Below are positions 1-10,123 of a stretch of DNA of 64,000 bases, piece after piece (the stretch's first letter is position 1; each line of letters opens with the position of its first letter). The translations under genes were made by a program, and so were the position numbers. Below the pieces are notes generated by a model. The model saw only the letters and a list, made by a program, of their open reading frames with translations, did no database searches and was not told where the DNA came from. The stretch comes from Anaerolineae bacterium (lineage in GTDB: Bacteria > Chloroflexota > Anaerolineae > Anaerolineales > UBA4823): the NCBI GenBank assembly GCA_003130835.1, contig QEXX01000088.1, positions 1 to 64,000 on the forward strand, written 5' to 3'.

Positions 1-1
1 A

Positions 2-193
2 CTCGATTTGTTAGGGATTGTCCACTCTCATCCAAACGGGCCGCCTCTTCCTTCTCAGACCGACCTTGAAGAAGCCTATTATCCTGAGGCTATTTATTTT
101 ATTTTTTACCCCTCCGATCAACGATGGTATTACAATGCTTACCGCATCTTTAATCACCAATATGAATCAGTCGAAGTTCACCTATCCAAGTAA
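2..193 (+). CDS. M67 (JAB1/MPN+) family metallopeptidase, C-terminal fragment; 5' end outside window
   Basis: Open frame from the window edge; HSHPNGPPLPSQTD matches the JAMM HxHP...SxxD metal motif. Confidence 0.75.
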   Translation, partial: LDLLGIVHSHPNGPPLPSQTDLEEAYYPEAIYFIFYPSDQRWYYNAYRIFNHQYESVEVHLSK

Positions 194-265
194 CCATTTT
201 GTGAAAAGGGTGTTTCATAAACCGAGTGAGGTTTAAGAGAACTTAACAAAAAACAGGAGACCCAA

Positions 266-967
266 ATGATTTTTAGAGTTATCTTAATCTCTGCCATTTC
301 CTATCTCCTTGGCTCAATTCCATTTGGCTTAATCCTGGTTAAATTACGCACCGGTAAAGATCTGCGTCAAATCGAAAGCGGTCGGACAGGCGGTACCAAT
401 GCGGGTAGAGCAGCCGGTTTTTGGGTTGGTTTCTTAACTGCTCTTTTCGATGGGCTTAAAGCGGCAGTTGCCGTGTGGATTGCTAGAGCTTTTCTGCCTA
501 ACCTGATTTGGATGGAAATCATTGCTCCTTTATTAGCCGTTTTGGGTCACAATTATTCCATCTTCCTCATCGAGCGCTCAGAAAATGGTAAGGTGAGGTT
601 GCGCGGCGGGGCCGGTGGAGCGCCTTTCGTCGGTGGAGCTTTCAGCATTTGGCAACCTAGTTTATTGATTATCGTCCCAATCGGAGCTTTCATTCTGTAC
701 TTTATCGGATACGCTTCAGTAACAACCCTCAGTACAGCCCTGATAGCTACGATTATTTTTACTATCCGGTCTATTTGGTTCGGCGCCCCTTGGCAATATA
801 TCCTCTATGGCGTTATCGGAGAAGTGCTATTGGCATGGGCGTTGCGGCCAAACATCCGGCGTTTGCTCAACGGCACAGAACGTTTGGTCGGATTAAGAGC
901 CAAACGCCTTCAAACCAGTTCGAAAAACGGCAATCATTCCTCGTCTTCTTCGGTGTCCTCCTCGTAA
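266..967 (+). CDS. plsY: Glycerol-3-phosphate acyltransferase PlsY family membrane protein
   Basis: SYLLGSIPFGLIL, SGRTGGTNAGRAAG and LGHNYSIFL are PlsY-type motifs; polytopic; poly-Ser tail. Confidence 0.8.
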   Translation: MIFRVILISAISYLLGSIPFGLILVKLRTGKDLRQIESGRTGGTNAGRAAGFWVGFLTALFDGLKAAVAVWIARAFLPNLIWMEIIAPLLAVLGHNYSIFLIERSENGKVRLRGGAGGAPFVGGAFSIWQPSLLIIVPIGAFILYFIGYASVTTLSTALIATIIFTIRSIWFGAPWQYILYGVIGEVLLAWALRPNIRRLLNGTERLVGLRAKRLQTSSKNGNHSSSSSVSSS

Positions 968-1833
968 TAATCATATTCGTCTTGAGGTGATCGCTCTGGC
1001 AATTTGCCATAGAGCTGTTTGTACAGACCAATTAAGTTCTTTCGATGCAGTTCTTCCGCCAACCCCCCGATGAGCACGCGGCTCTTTCCGCATTCTTCGA
1101 CACTGATCGTTTGTAACAAGTCCATGGGGTACTTCCGAGTAGCAGCTTTGCGCACAGCTTTTTTGATTGCGGATAAATATGCCAAATTCTCTTTGATAAA
1201 GTTATCAATTTCACCCCGTAAGACGATGTCTCCATGCCCTTGGATAATATTTTCCAACCCCATCTTTGCCATCATCTTCAAGCTATTCACCATGTCATCG
1301 AAATCCCCATCCACAATATAGGGCAACGCCATACCAGCATCACTAGCAAATAGCACTTTATCTTCTTCCACCAAAACGCCTAGATTATCTTTGCTGTGGC
1401 CCGGTAAACCAAAAATCGTTAAGGTTTTCTTTCCAACTCTAAGGGTCATCTTGCCTTCTTCAAAGGTGATATGCGGAAGCACAATGCGAATCGATTGGTA
1501 AACCGAGTGTTGTTCTTGAGCGACCTTCAGAGCTGGCATCCCTTTGCTTTCTAGAAATTCCCGGCACAGTTTATGGGCGATGATGGTCGCTCCTTGAAAA
1601 AAGCAATTTCCCCAAGTGTGATCAGCATGATAATGGGTGTTAATGACATACCGCACCGGTATATTCAACTCTTGTTCAATAAAATCTCGCACTTCAAGCG
1701 TCTCTTCCGGCACGGCTAAGGTATCAATCACCACCGCCCAGTTCGGGCCGACAACCGCCCCACAGGTAACCTGAGCATACAATTCACTTTGAAAAGAATA
1801 TACATTTTCAGCAATGCGTTCTCTTTGCACCAT
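934..1833 (-). CDS. MBL-fold metallo-hydrolase with acidic C-terminal tail
   Basis: THYHADHTWGN (HxHxDH), later GHSKD, SDAG and GHGD motifs; SD GGAGCGGG upstream of ATG. Confidence 0.85.
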   Translation of the reverse strand: MVQRERIAENVYSFQSELYAQVTCGAVVGPNWAVVIDTLAVPEETLEVRDFIEQELNIPVRYVINTHYHADHTWGNCFFQGATIIAHKLCREFLESKGMPALKVAQEQHSVYQSIRIVLPHITFEEGKMTLRVGKKTLTIFGLPGHSKDNLGVLVEEDKVLFASDAGMALPYIVDGDFDDMVNSLKMMAKMGLENIIQGHGDIVLRGEIDNFIKENLAYLSAIKKAVRKAATRKYPMDLLQTISVEECGKSRVLIGGLAEELHRKNLIGLYKQLYGKLPERSPQDEYDYYEEDTEEDEE

Positions 1834-1929
1834 TCACCCGCTCCTATCCGGTAGAATGCGCTTAACATAGCACAAATCATATCCCAAAGTCAAGAAACTT
1901 TAATCTTACATTCATCTTTCTTAAAGACA

Positions 1930-1958
1930 TTGACCAAACCTGTGGTCATCGTTATAAT
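1930..1958 (+). promoter_or_regulatory. Sigma-70-like promoter of the valS leader: TTGACC-N17-TATAAT
   Basis: Exact 17-bp spacing read from the sequence. Confidence 0.7.
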
Positions 1959-1964
1959 AAAAAC

Positions 1965-2232
1965 AATCATCCTTGGGAAGAGTAAGCGACTCTCCATCGA
2001 CAGAGAAGGACTGGCCATCGGCTGAGAGCCGCCCAGATTGGAAATCGCTGAAGGTCGCCCAAGCAAATGCTGAAGAAATTGGCTTGCCAAGAGTAGACCA
2101 GCACGGAGCAGTCCGTTATCACTGAACCTGATGGCTATTCAATCAGGGTTGAGTGCACCAAGTTTGGTGAACTGAGGTGGTACCGCGGAAGAATTTCCTT
2201 TCGTCCTCAAGGACGAAAGGTTTTCGTTTCTT
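1965..2232 (+). promoter_or_regulatory. T-box leader upstream of valS
   Basis: T-box core GAGGTGGTACCGCGG at about 2174-2188, followed by terminator CCTTTCGTCC-TCAA-GGACGAAAGG-TTTTCGTTTCTT (2197-2232), directly before an aminoacyl-tRNA synthetase. Confidence 0.88.
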
Positions 2233-2249
2233 ATGGAGGTCTTTTGCCC

Positions 2250-4976
2250 ATGACAAACAATCAAATTCCCAAATCCTATCAATTTCGATCGACCGAGGAA
2301 CAAATCTATCAATTCTGGGAAAAAAGCGGATATTTTCAACCTTGGAACGACCCAAATAAACCAGACTTTGATCCCACGGTAAAACCGTTTGTGATCTCGA
2401 TCCCGCCCCCCAATGTAACCGGCGAACTGCATTTAGGCCATGCGATGTTTGTATCCATGGAAGACCTGATGATTCGATACCATCGCATGAAAGGCGAACC
2501 CACCCTTTGGGTGCCTGGCAGCGATCACGCAGGCATTGCGACCCAATTGCAAGTCGAAAAGGCTCTAGCCGCCGAAGGCCTCACTCGCGAGCAGATCGGC
2601 CGCGAAGAGTTTTTACGGCGCACTTGGGCGTGGAAAGAAAAGTATGGCAACATCATCTATCACCAAATCCGCCGACTTGGGGCATCCTGCGATTGGACAC
2701 GGACACGTTTCACTCTGGATGAAGGGTTATCGCGCGCCGTACGCGAAGCGTTTGTGCGCTTGTACGAAAAAGGCTTAATCTATCGCGGTTTGCGCCTCAT
2801 CAACTGGGCGCCGGGTCTCAAAACCGCCGTATCCGATCTTGAAGTCGAATACTCTCAAGAGATGGGTACACTTTATTACTTCAAGTATATGCTCGTTCCG
2901 GAAGCAGATTCTCAAGCGGATGAATATATTCCTGTCGCCACAACCCGCCCAGAGACGATTCTAGGGGATACGGCTGTTGCTGTTCATCCCGAAGATGAGC
3001 GTTATCGCCACTTCATCGGCCGTAAGGCAATTGTCCCCATTCTTGGTCGGCAAATTCCGGTCATTGCTGATACGTATGTTGATCGAGAATTTGGCACTGG
3101 AGCGCTGAAAATTACTCCAGGGCATGACCAAAATGACTATGAGATCGGATTAAGGCACGGTCTGGAAGTGATTTCGGTTTTAGATGAGTCAGCGCGGATT
3201 AATGAAAATGGCGGGCCCTACGCAGGCCAGGATCGCTTTGAAGCCCGCAAGAACATTTGGAAAGACATGCAAGCACAAGGGTTAACCATCAAGGAAGAAC
3301 CTTACATGATGAACATCCCGCGCTCTCAGCGGGGGAATGAGATCATTGAGCCGATGATCTCCACCCAGTGGTTCGTAAAAATTCAACCCCTGGCAGAGGC
3401 TGCTCTAAAAGCTGTCCAGGAAGGGCGAATTCGCATTATCCCAGAACGATTTACCAAAATTTACACCAATTGGCTTGAGAACATCGAAGATTGGTGCATT
3501 TCTCGCCAACTCTGGTGGGGACACCGCATTCCGGTTTGGTACTGTGCAGATTGTGGTGAACTTACCGTTTCACGTACAGACCCTACCGAGTGTCAACATT
3601 GTCACAGCGCCCGCATTGAACAAGACCCCGATGTGTTGGACACCTGGTTCTCTTCTGCCTTGTGGCCCTTCTCCACTCTTGGTTGGCCAGAAGAGACCCC
3701 AGATTACCGCTATTTTTATCCTACAAGCGTCATGGAAACCGGGTATGACATCCTCTTTTTCTGGGTGGCGCGCATGATCATGACCGGACTGGAGTTTACC
3801 GGTAAAGAACCATTCCACACCGTTTATTTACACGGTTTGATCCGCGATGAACATGGGCGCAAAATGAGTAAAACGCTCGGCAATATCATTGATCCCCTGA
3901 CGGTCATGGAGGACTATGGCACCGATGCCCTGCGGTTTACCCTGCTTGTCGGTTCGACGCCAGGCAATGATATGAATCTCAGCGTCAAAAAGGTTGAAGC
4001 AAACCGAAATTTCGCTAATAAAGTATGGAACATCGGACGCTTCATCATTCAATCTCTAGACCAGGTTCCAAATGCCCCGTCTTCACCTCCACAATGGACA
4101 TTAGCCGACTCTTGGATTTGGGCAAGGCTACAAACCCTCATTCGAGATGTAGAGCGGCTCTTCCAAAATTATCAATTTGGCGAAGCTGGACGATTGATCT
4201 ATGATTTTCTGTGGAGCGAATTTGCTGATTGGTACATTGAAATCGCCAAATTACAGCTCCGCCAAGGTGGTGACCGTGCCTTTTACACTGCTCAGACATT
4301 GGTCAAGGTATTTGATCAGTGTTTACGCCTATTACATCCTTTTACCCCCTTTGTTACCGAGGCAGTATGGGGTTACCTAAAAGAGGCTGCGATAAAATGC
4401 TCTCTGCAGCTTGCCCCAAAACAAGGCTGGGAAGAAGCGCTCATCATTGCTCGATGGCCACAGCCACGTATGCCGGAAGGGTGGGAAGAGGAAAAAGTTG
4501 CTCAATTTAGCTTGATTCAAGAGGTAATCCGCGAGATTCGTAACGCGCGCTCGGAAAAAGGCGTTGCATTAAGTCAATCTATTGCAGCCACCTTTATTAC
4601 CAAAGAACATCTTGCTTTATTGCAAGACCAAATCGAGAACATTCAAAAATTAGCCAACCTCGATCCCCAACGCATCCTGCTACTTGAGCGATTTTCTGAA
4701 AAACCCACCCAAAAAATCCCCTTGGTCATCAAAGAGATCGAGGTTTACCTAGACCTTGAAGCTACCATTGACCTTCAACGCGAACAACAACGCTTGCGCG
4801 CTGAGCTAGAAGAGGTTAATCAGCAAATCCAACGCTTAAGACAACTTTTGGATAGCCCCTTCTCACAAAAAGCCCCTGCGCCAATCGTGGAGAAGGAAAG
4901 ACAGAAACTAGCCGATTTTGAGATTGCTGCCGAAAAGCTTAAAAAACAACTTCTTGATCTAGGAGTTGAAGCATGA
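2250..4976 (+). CDS. valS: Valyl-tRNA synthetase
   Basis: PPPNVTGELHLGHA (HIGH region), KMSKTLGN (KMSKS), valS-type C-terminal coiled coil; ATG at 2250 preferred over upstream TTG. Confidence 0.97.
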   Translation: MTNNQIPKSYQFRSTEEQIYQFWEKSGYFQPWNDPNKPDFDPTVKPFVISIPPPNVTGELHLGHAMFVSMEDLMIRYHRMKGEPTLWVPGSDHAGIATQLQVEKALAAEGLTREQIGREEFLRRTWAWKEKYGNIIYHQIRRLGASCDWTRTRFTLDEGLSRAVREAFVRLYEKGLIYRGLRLINWAPGLKTAVSDLEVEYSQEMGTLYYFKYMLVPEADSQADEYIPVATTRPETILGDTAVAVHPEDERYRHFIGRKAIVPILGRQIPVIADTYVDREFGTGALKITPGHDQNDYEIGLRHGLEVISVLDESARINENGGPYAGQDRFEARKNIWKDMQAQGLTIKEEPYMMNIPRSQRGNEIIEPMISTQWFVKIQPLAEAALKAVQEGRIRIIPERFTKIYTNWLENIEDWCISRQLWWGHRIPVWYCADCGELTVSRTDPTECQHCHSARIEQDPDVLDTWFSSALWPFSTLGWPEETPDYRYFYPTSVMETGYDILFFWVARMIMTGLEFTGKEPFHTVYLHGLIRDEHGRKMSKTLGNIIDPLTVMEDYGTDALRFTLLVGSTPGNDMNLSVKKVEANRNFANKVWNIGRFIIQSLDQVPNAPSSPPQWTLADSWIWARLQTLIRDVERLFQNYQFGEAGRLIYDFLWSEFADWYIEIAKLQLRQGGDRAFYTAQTLVKVFDQCLRLLHPFTPFVTEAVWGYLKEAAIKCSLQLAPKQGWEEALIIARWPQPRMPEGWEEEKVAQFSLIQEVIREIRNARSEKGVALSQSIAATFITKEHLALLQDQIENIQKLANLDPQRILLLERFSEKPTQKIPLVIKEIEVYLDLEATIDLQREQQRLRAELEEVNQQIQRLRQLLDSPFSQKAPAPIVEKERQKLADFEIAAEKLKKQLLDLGVEA

Positions 4977-5767
4977 AATTCGCCGAATTCGAGACGTTTA
5001 AGATGGCATACGATGAAGCAGGATCGGGTATCCCGATTCTCTTCATCCATGGCTACCCATTGAACCGCCTCATGTGGCAACCGCAAATCGAGGCACTCCA
5101 AACGGATGCACATGTTATTGCTCCCGATCTGCGCGGCCATGGCGATTCGACTCCAATCGAAGGTGTCTATTCGATGGATCTCCTGGCGGAAGATTGTGAA
5201 AAATTATTGGATCACTTAAACATCCAGCAAAAGATCGTCCTTTGTGGACTCTCTATGGGAGGTTATATTAGCTTTGCCTTTGCTAGAAAGTTTCCCGAAC
5301 GACTCGCTGGTCTGATACTCACAGCTACCCGAGCCGCTCCTGATTCGGAAGAAGCCAAACTGAACCGTCAGCGAAGTATGCAAGTGGCGAGAGAACAGGG
5401 TATTGAACCGATCATTGAATCCATGATCGCCAAGGTTCTTTCACCTTTCACCCTTAAAAATCGTCCTGAATTAGTCCAAACTGTTCGACAAATCATGCAG
5501 CGCACCTCCCTTCAAGCCATACTTGGAGACCTGCAGGGGATGATGGAACGGATCGATTCCCGTCCATTCCTAAAGCAAATTGCTGTTCCTACCTTGATCC
5601 TGCATGGAAAGGACGATACCCTCATTCCCATTGAGGAAGCCCAAGCCATGCAAGCAGCCATTCCTAACTCGCAACTGCTTATCGTAGAAAACGCAGCCCA
5701 TCTTCCCAACTTAGAAGCGAGTGAGCGTTTTAACCAAGCCGTTCGTCATTTCCTAAAGACCCTATGA
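4973..5767 (+). CDS. Alpha/beta hydrolase
   Basis: HGYPLNRLMW, GLSMGGY nucleophile elbow, C-terminal GKDDTLIP...AAHLP; ATGA overlap with valS. Confidence 0.9.
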   Translation: MKFAEFETFKMAYDEAGSGIPILFIHGYPLNRLMWQPQIEALQTDAHVIAPDLRGHGDSTPIEGVYSMDLLAEDCEKLLDHLNIQQKIVLCGLSMGGYISFAFARKFPERLAGLILTATRAAPDSEEAKLNRQRSMQVAREQGIEPIIESMIAKVLSPFTLKNRPELVQTVRQIMQRTSLQAILGDLQGMMERIDSRPFLKQIAVPTLILHGKDDTLIPIEEAQAMQAAIPNSQLLIVENAAHLPNLEASERFNQAVRHFLKTL

Positions 5768-6411
5768 GAAAAGATTTCGTCTCCTTGGACCAACCGAACC
5801 AACTAGCCCAGCGAGTACAAGCGTTGCGGCACCAACTATCTGCTTGGGATCCCCAGCAACTGGCAACCAACACAGCCACCAGCCTGATTCGCGACCACTC
5901 GGGAGAGGGATATTTTCAGTTTCTCTACTGGCAAGAAGCAACCCTCTTAAACATCCCTTCCTTCTCGGCAATCTCTGCAAACACGAAAAAAGAGCTGGGC
6001 ATCGCCCATCAAGCCTTAATTCTTTACTATTTCATAACCGCTCGCCCTCACCCCTTAACCGAAAAGTGGATCTCCTTTGCCGAATTACCCGATGGACGCT
6101 TTTATACCCAAGCTTTCCAAGGATACACAGGTGGTGTGATCAGAAGACACTTCGAAAATCAACTCGATAAGCTTGAAGAGGCAGTGAAGAAACTCAACGG
6201 CGTTGCTTATTCCTTTGCCGACCGGGCATATCTCTTTTGGGTATTGCCGCGCGTCCCGTTGTTATTGGTCTATTGGCAGGGGGACGAGGATTTTCCACCC
6301 AATTACCAAATTTTATTTGATGCCTGTGTGGCTTCCTACCTTCCAACCGACGCTTGTGCCATTGCCGGCAGCATGCTGACCAAAAGACTAATCGCTGCCT
6401 CCCCTCTTTAG
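5764..6411 (+). CDS. DUF3786-like protein
   Basis: PLTEKWISFAELPDGRFYTQAF and DEDFPP...LFD resemble DUF3786 proteins; ATGA overlap with hydrolase. Confidence 0.6.
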   Translation: MRKDFVSLDQPNQLAQRVQALRHQLSAWDPQQLATNTATSLIRDHSGEGYFQFLYWQEATLLNIPSFSAISANTKKELGIAHQALILYYFITARPHPLTEKWISFAELPDGRFYTQAFQGYTGGVIRRHFENQLDKLEEAVKKLNGVAYSFADRAYLFWVLPRVPLLLVYWQGDEDFPPNYQILFDACVASYLPTDACAIAGSMLTKRLIAASPL

Positions 6412-6564
6412 GCGTAGACCTGCTTCTGAAGTTGAAAAGACTCCTCCACATCCGGTTGCCCATCCAGATATTCTTACACCCATCCGCACAGACAGATGCT
6501 TTTTTTCGGGAAGAAATTTCCCTGACTACCCACCTTGGGTGTACAGATGCTGACGCCGAGGTAT

Positions 6565-7482
6565 TTAGGAAGAAGGTGTGTCAGTAGAAGTAGGGGGAGG
6601 CGTTGGTGTTGGCGTCAAAGTTTGCGTAGCAGTTGGTGTCGCTGTACTGGTCGGAGGGCTGGTGGGCGAAGGTGCAGAGGTAGCCGAAGGAGCAGCGGTT
6701 GGCTTTGGGGTCGGTGTAGCAGATTTCGCAGGGGCAGTGCTGATATTCTTAACTTTAATCTCCACCCATAAGTATTCTGTACCATTTTTGCCAATGCCAA
6801 AGATGTGTCCCGCATTGTCATTGATCATCCACGCGCCTTTATAAGTTCCATCCGCTTTGGGGGCAACCAATTCAATTTGCAAATCGACCGTTTGTCCCGG
6901 CTGGACTACTCCGGGCAGCGCGACCTGGCTTTTCGCGCCTAAGGGATCGCCTGCAACCCAAATCAAGGTGAAATTTCGCGTCCAAGTGCAACTGCCGGCA
7001 TTCTCCACTCGCCAAATCTTGGTGAATTTCGTCCCGCCAGTGAAAACTGTGCCGGGTGGGACGTTGATATCTTGGACAAATTTAGCCAGTAAACAGGGTA
7101 AAGGGGTCGGTGTGATCGGAGTCGGTGTCGGTGGCTCCAGTGTGCTCGTTGGGGTTTCCGTCACAGTCGCGGTTTCCGTTGGGGTTGGAGATTGCTCGAC
7201 CACCACTTCAATTAGCTCAGTCCCATTGCCAATCAGAGGAAGATAAATCTTATAATCCTCCTTTGCAAGTTCTTGATAGGCGGTCAAGGTCTCTGCAATC
7301 GAAGTGCCAATCAAATCTTGAATGGGAGGCGGCAACTCTGGCGTCGGCTGTCCGGGTAAAACACAGGCGGAGAAACTCACAGCTATCCAAAGCAGGCAGA
7401 ATACTATCTTCCAAACTCGCCCAAATGTGGAAATTAAATCCTTCTCACTGAACAAGCGCAGGTGCCTAAGTTTCTCCTTCAT
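6565..7482 (-). CDS. Lipoprotein with NBR1-Ig-like domain and P/T/A-rich C-terminal tail
   Basis: Lipobox-like SFSACVLPG; FTKIWRVENAGSCTW...VQPGQTVDLQIELVAPKADGTYKGAWMI is NBR1-Ig-like. Confidence 0.8.
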   Translation of the reverse strand: MKEKLRHLRLFSEKDLISTFGRVWKIVFCLLWIAVSFSACVLPGQPTPELPPPIQDLIGTSIAETLTAYQELAKEDYKIYLPLIGNGTELIEVVVEQSPTPTETATVTETPTSTLEPPTPTPITPTPLPCLLAKFVQDINVPPGTVFTGGTKFTKIWRVENAGSCTWTRNFTLIWVAGDPLGAKSQVALPGVVQPGQTVDLQIELVAPKADGTYKGAWMINDNAGHIFGIGKNGTEYLWVEIKVKNISTAPAKSATPTPKPTAAPSATSAPSPTSPPTSTATPTATQTLTPTPTPPPTSTDTPSS

Positions 7483-10067
7483 GGTTTCTCTCCTTTTGTA
7501 AACCTACTTTTCCACTCATAGATCTTATTGAGCGCTTCAATTGGGGTCAATGAATTCGGATCAAGCTCTTTTAATTCTCTTAAGAGAGGGCTTTCTTGTG
7601 GAAAAAGGGCTAATTGTTGAGGATAGGAGGGTTGCACCTGCACGGCTTTTCCAGCCGATTTTTCGAGTTGTTTGAGAATCTCGTTGGCGCGTTGGACAAC
7701 CGCTTTCGGCAAGCCTGCCAGTTGGGCTACATGAATTCCATAGGATCGGTCAGACCCTCCCTCAATAATTTTATGCATAAAGATCACCTTACCATCCACC
7801 TCGCTCACTGCCACATTACGATTGCCAACCCCGGGCAGTAACTCCGCCAATTGGATTAATTCGTGATAGTGGGTCGCAAACAACGTTTTTGCCCGCAATT
7901 TTGGATGGTTATGGAGGTACTCTACGATCGCCCATGCGATTGAAACACCGTCGTAGGTGCTGGTGCCACGCCCGATTTCGTCAAGGATCAACAAGCTTCG
8001 AGAAGTAGCGTGATGCAAGATATTGGCAGTCTCAACCATCTCGACCATAAAGGTTGATTGGCCGGCATGAATCTCATCTTGGGCGCCGATACGGGTGAAA
8101 ATGCGGTCTACCACCCCAATTTTTGCTTCGGAAGCCGGAACGTAGCTTCCAATCTGAGCTAACAAAACAATAAGAGCAACCTGCCGCAAATAGGTGGACT
8201 TGCCGCTCATGTTCGGGCCTGTAATAATTTGAATTCGTTCTCCGTCCTTAAATTCGGTGTCATTCGGCACAAATCGCTCACCACTCAGAGTCTTTTCTAC
8301 CACCGGATGACGCCCCTCGCGAATTACAAGCACATCCTCCTCAACCACCTCAGGACAGACATAATGGTTAAGCACGGCAACTTCTGCGAGGCAACTCACC
8401 ACATCCAATTCAGCCAAAAAACGAGCTGTCTCAAGCAAGCGATCTTTCCCTTGCGCTAAGAGACGACACAGTTCACGAAACAGCTTTTCTTCAATTTCTC
8501 GAATTCGGTCTTCTGCGTTTAGTACAAGAGTTTCATAGTCTTTCAATTCAGGGGTAATATACCGCTCTGCGTTGACCAGGGTCTGTTTGCGGATATAAGT
8601 AGACGGCACCATCTCGCGATTCGCGTGAGTGACCTCAATGTAATATCCAAACACCTTGTTGTAGCCTACTTTGAGAGACTTAATCCCAGTTCGCTCCCGC
8701 TCTAGACTTTCGAGATTTGCGATCCACTCTCGTGCCGACCGTGATTTTTCAATAATTTCATCCAACTCTGGGGAATAGCCCATTCGAAAGATGCCGATAT
8801 TCTGTAAGGTTGCCGGAGGAGAATCGACCAGGGCACGCTGCAATAACTCGCGCTCTTCCGAGCAAGGGCTAAAGGAATGCTCCATCACGTCCAGGATTTG
8901 GGGCTTTTCGGAAAGGATTTCTGCCAGCTTAGCCACCTGTTGTAAACTGGCTCTCAGGGCCGCCAAATCTCGCGGTTGAGCCACTCCACCCACGATGCGG
9001 TTGACCAATCTTTCCAAGTCACCGATTGGTTTGAGGGTATTGCGTACGGAAGCTCGGAAAATCCCATCCTGATAAAAAAACCCAATCCTGAGTTGACGCA
9101 AGCGAATCCGCTCTATATCGAGGAGCGGCTGATGAATCCATTGACGTAGCAAGCGTCCCCCCATGGGTGTGACCGTTTGATCAAGCACATCCAGCAAGGT
9201 GCCTCGGCTACCAACGTTACGGATGGTTTCGGTTAACTCCAAGTTTCGTCGCGTAGCCGCGTCTAACACCATGAAATCGTCAAAGGAATAACTTTTGAGA
9301 TGGGTCAGCAGAGAGAGCGCCTGAGGTTGATTTTCGCGTAAATATTGCAGGATAGCCCCTGCAGCTTGAATGCCGCAGACATACCCCTTTAAACCAAAAC
9401 CATCTAAGGAAATGACCTCGAAATGGCGTAAAAGTTCTTGCTCACACCGTCCAAACTCAAACCGCCAATTGGGTAAAGTCGTCACGTGCCCTGCGAATGC
9501 CAGGTCGTTGAGTAGGTTTTCTGGGCAGAGTGTTTCAGCCGGCTGTAAGCGATTTAATTCCGCCCGTAGGGTTGTCAGAATATCCCCATTGCGGAACTCT
9601 GCCACTTGAAACTCCCCTGTAGAAATGTCGGCATAAGCAATGCCAGCTCGTTGGTTCTCCGCATCCACAACAACACTAGCCAAGTAATTATTGGCGCGGC
9701 TTGGTAACAAATTAGGTTCAATGACTGTACCAGGCGTTACCACCCGTACAACTTGACGCTGAAACAAGCCACGGTTCGGCTGATCCCCTATCTGCTCACA
9801 AATGGCAACATGATAACCTTTTTCAATCAAACGTGCTAAGTAATTATCGACAGCATGATAGGGAATGCCTGCCATCGGGACACGCACCCCTTTGGCAACG
9901 CTTCGAGAAGTTAAGACAATATCGAGTTCGCGTGAGGTAATCTCCGCATCGCCATCAAACGTCTCATAAAAATCCCCCAAGCGGAAAAAGAGAATGGCAT
10001 GAGGATATTGCTTTTTGATTTCTAAATATTGCTTTCGGATGGGAGAAAGTTCGTTGTCCTTAGCCAT
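7479..10067 (-). CDS. mutS: DNA mismatch repair protein MutS
   Basis: GDFYETF, ITGPNMSGKSTYLRQVALI Walker A, LILDEIGRGTSTYDGVSIAWA, FATHYHEL. Confidence 0.97.
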   Translation of the reverse strand: MAKDNELSPIRKQYLEIKKQYPHAILFFRLGDFYETFDGDAEITSRELDIVLTSRSVAKGVRVPMAGIPYHAVDNYLARLIEKGYHVAICEQIGDQPNRGLFQRQVVRVVTPGTVIEPNLLPSRANNYLASVVVDAENQRAGIAYADISTGEFQVAEFRNGDILTTLRAELNRLQPAETLCPENLLNDLAFAGHVTTLPNWRFEFGRCEQELLRHFEVISLDGFGLKGYVCGIQAAGAILQYLRENQPQALSLLTHLKSYSFDDFMVLDAATRRNLELTETIRNVGSRGTLLDVLDQTVTPMGGRLLRQWIHQPLLDIERIRLRQLRIGFFYQDGIFRASVRNTLKPIGDLERLVNRIVGGVAQPRDLAALRASLQQVAKLAEILSEKPQILDVMEHSFSPCSEERELLQRALVDSPPATLQNIGIFRMGYSPELDEIIEKSRSAREWIANLESLERERTGIKSLKVGYNKVFGYYIEVTHANREMVPSTYIRKQTLVNAERYITPELKDYETLVLNAEDRIREIEEKLFRELCRLLAQGKDRLLETARFLAELDVVSCLAEVAVLNHYVCPEVVEEDVLVIREGRHPVVEKTLSGERFVPNDTEFKDGERIQIITGPNMSGKSTYLRQVALIVLLAQIGSYVPASEAKIGVVDRIFTRIGAQDEIHAGQSTFMVEMVETANILHHATSRSLLILDEIGRGTSTYDGVSIAWAIVEYLHNHPKLRAKTLFATHYHELIQLAELLPGVGNRNVAVSEVDGKVIFMHKIIEGGSDRSYGIHVAQLAGLPKAVVQRANEILKQLEKSAGKAVQVQPSYPQQLALFPQESPLLRELKELDPNSLTPIEALNKIYEWKSRFTKGEKP

Positions 10068-10073
10068 ATCTTC

Positions 10074-10102
10074 ATTCTAAAGTGTCATGACACTTTAGAC
10101 AA
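10074..10102 (-). promoter_or_regulatory. Candidate mutS promoter TTGTCT-N17-TAGAAT, 6 nt before ATG
   Basis: Read on minus strand; predicts a nearly leaderless mutS mRNA. Confidence 0.5.
10076..10099. promoter_or_regulatory. Perfect 24-bp palindrome TCTAAAGTGTCATGACACTTTAGA in mutS/ABC-ATPase intergenic region
   Basis: Self-reverse-complementary over all 24 bp; covers the mutS promoter spacer. Confidence 0.8.
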
Positions 10103-10123
10103 GAGAGCAAAAGGGAAAAAGAT

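Noticed and set aside
1890-2432. Short ORFs across the valS leader (1890-2090, 2139-2432, 2177-2359)
   Set aside because: They overlap the T-box leader and valS start; no coding support.
6535-7246. Plus-strand ORFs 6535-6771, 6578-6844, 6857-7246
   Set aside because: Antisense to the well-supported NBR1/PT-rich lipoprotein; compositionally biased, no recognisable domains.
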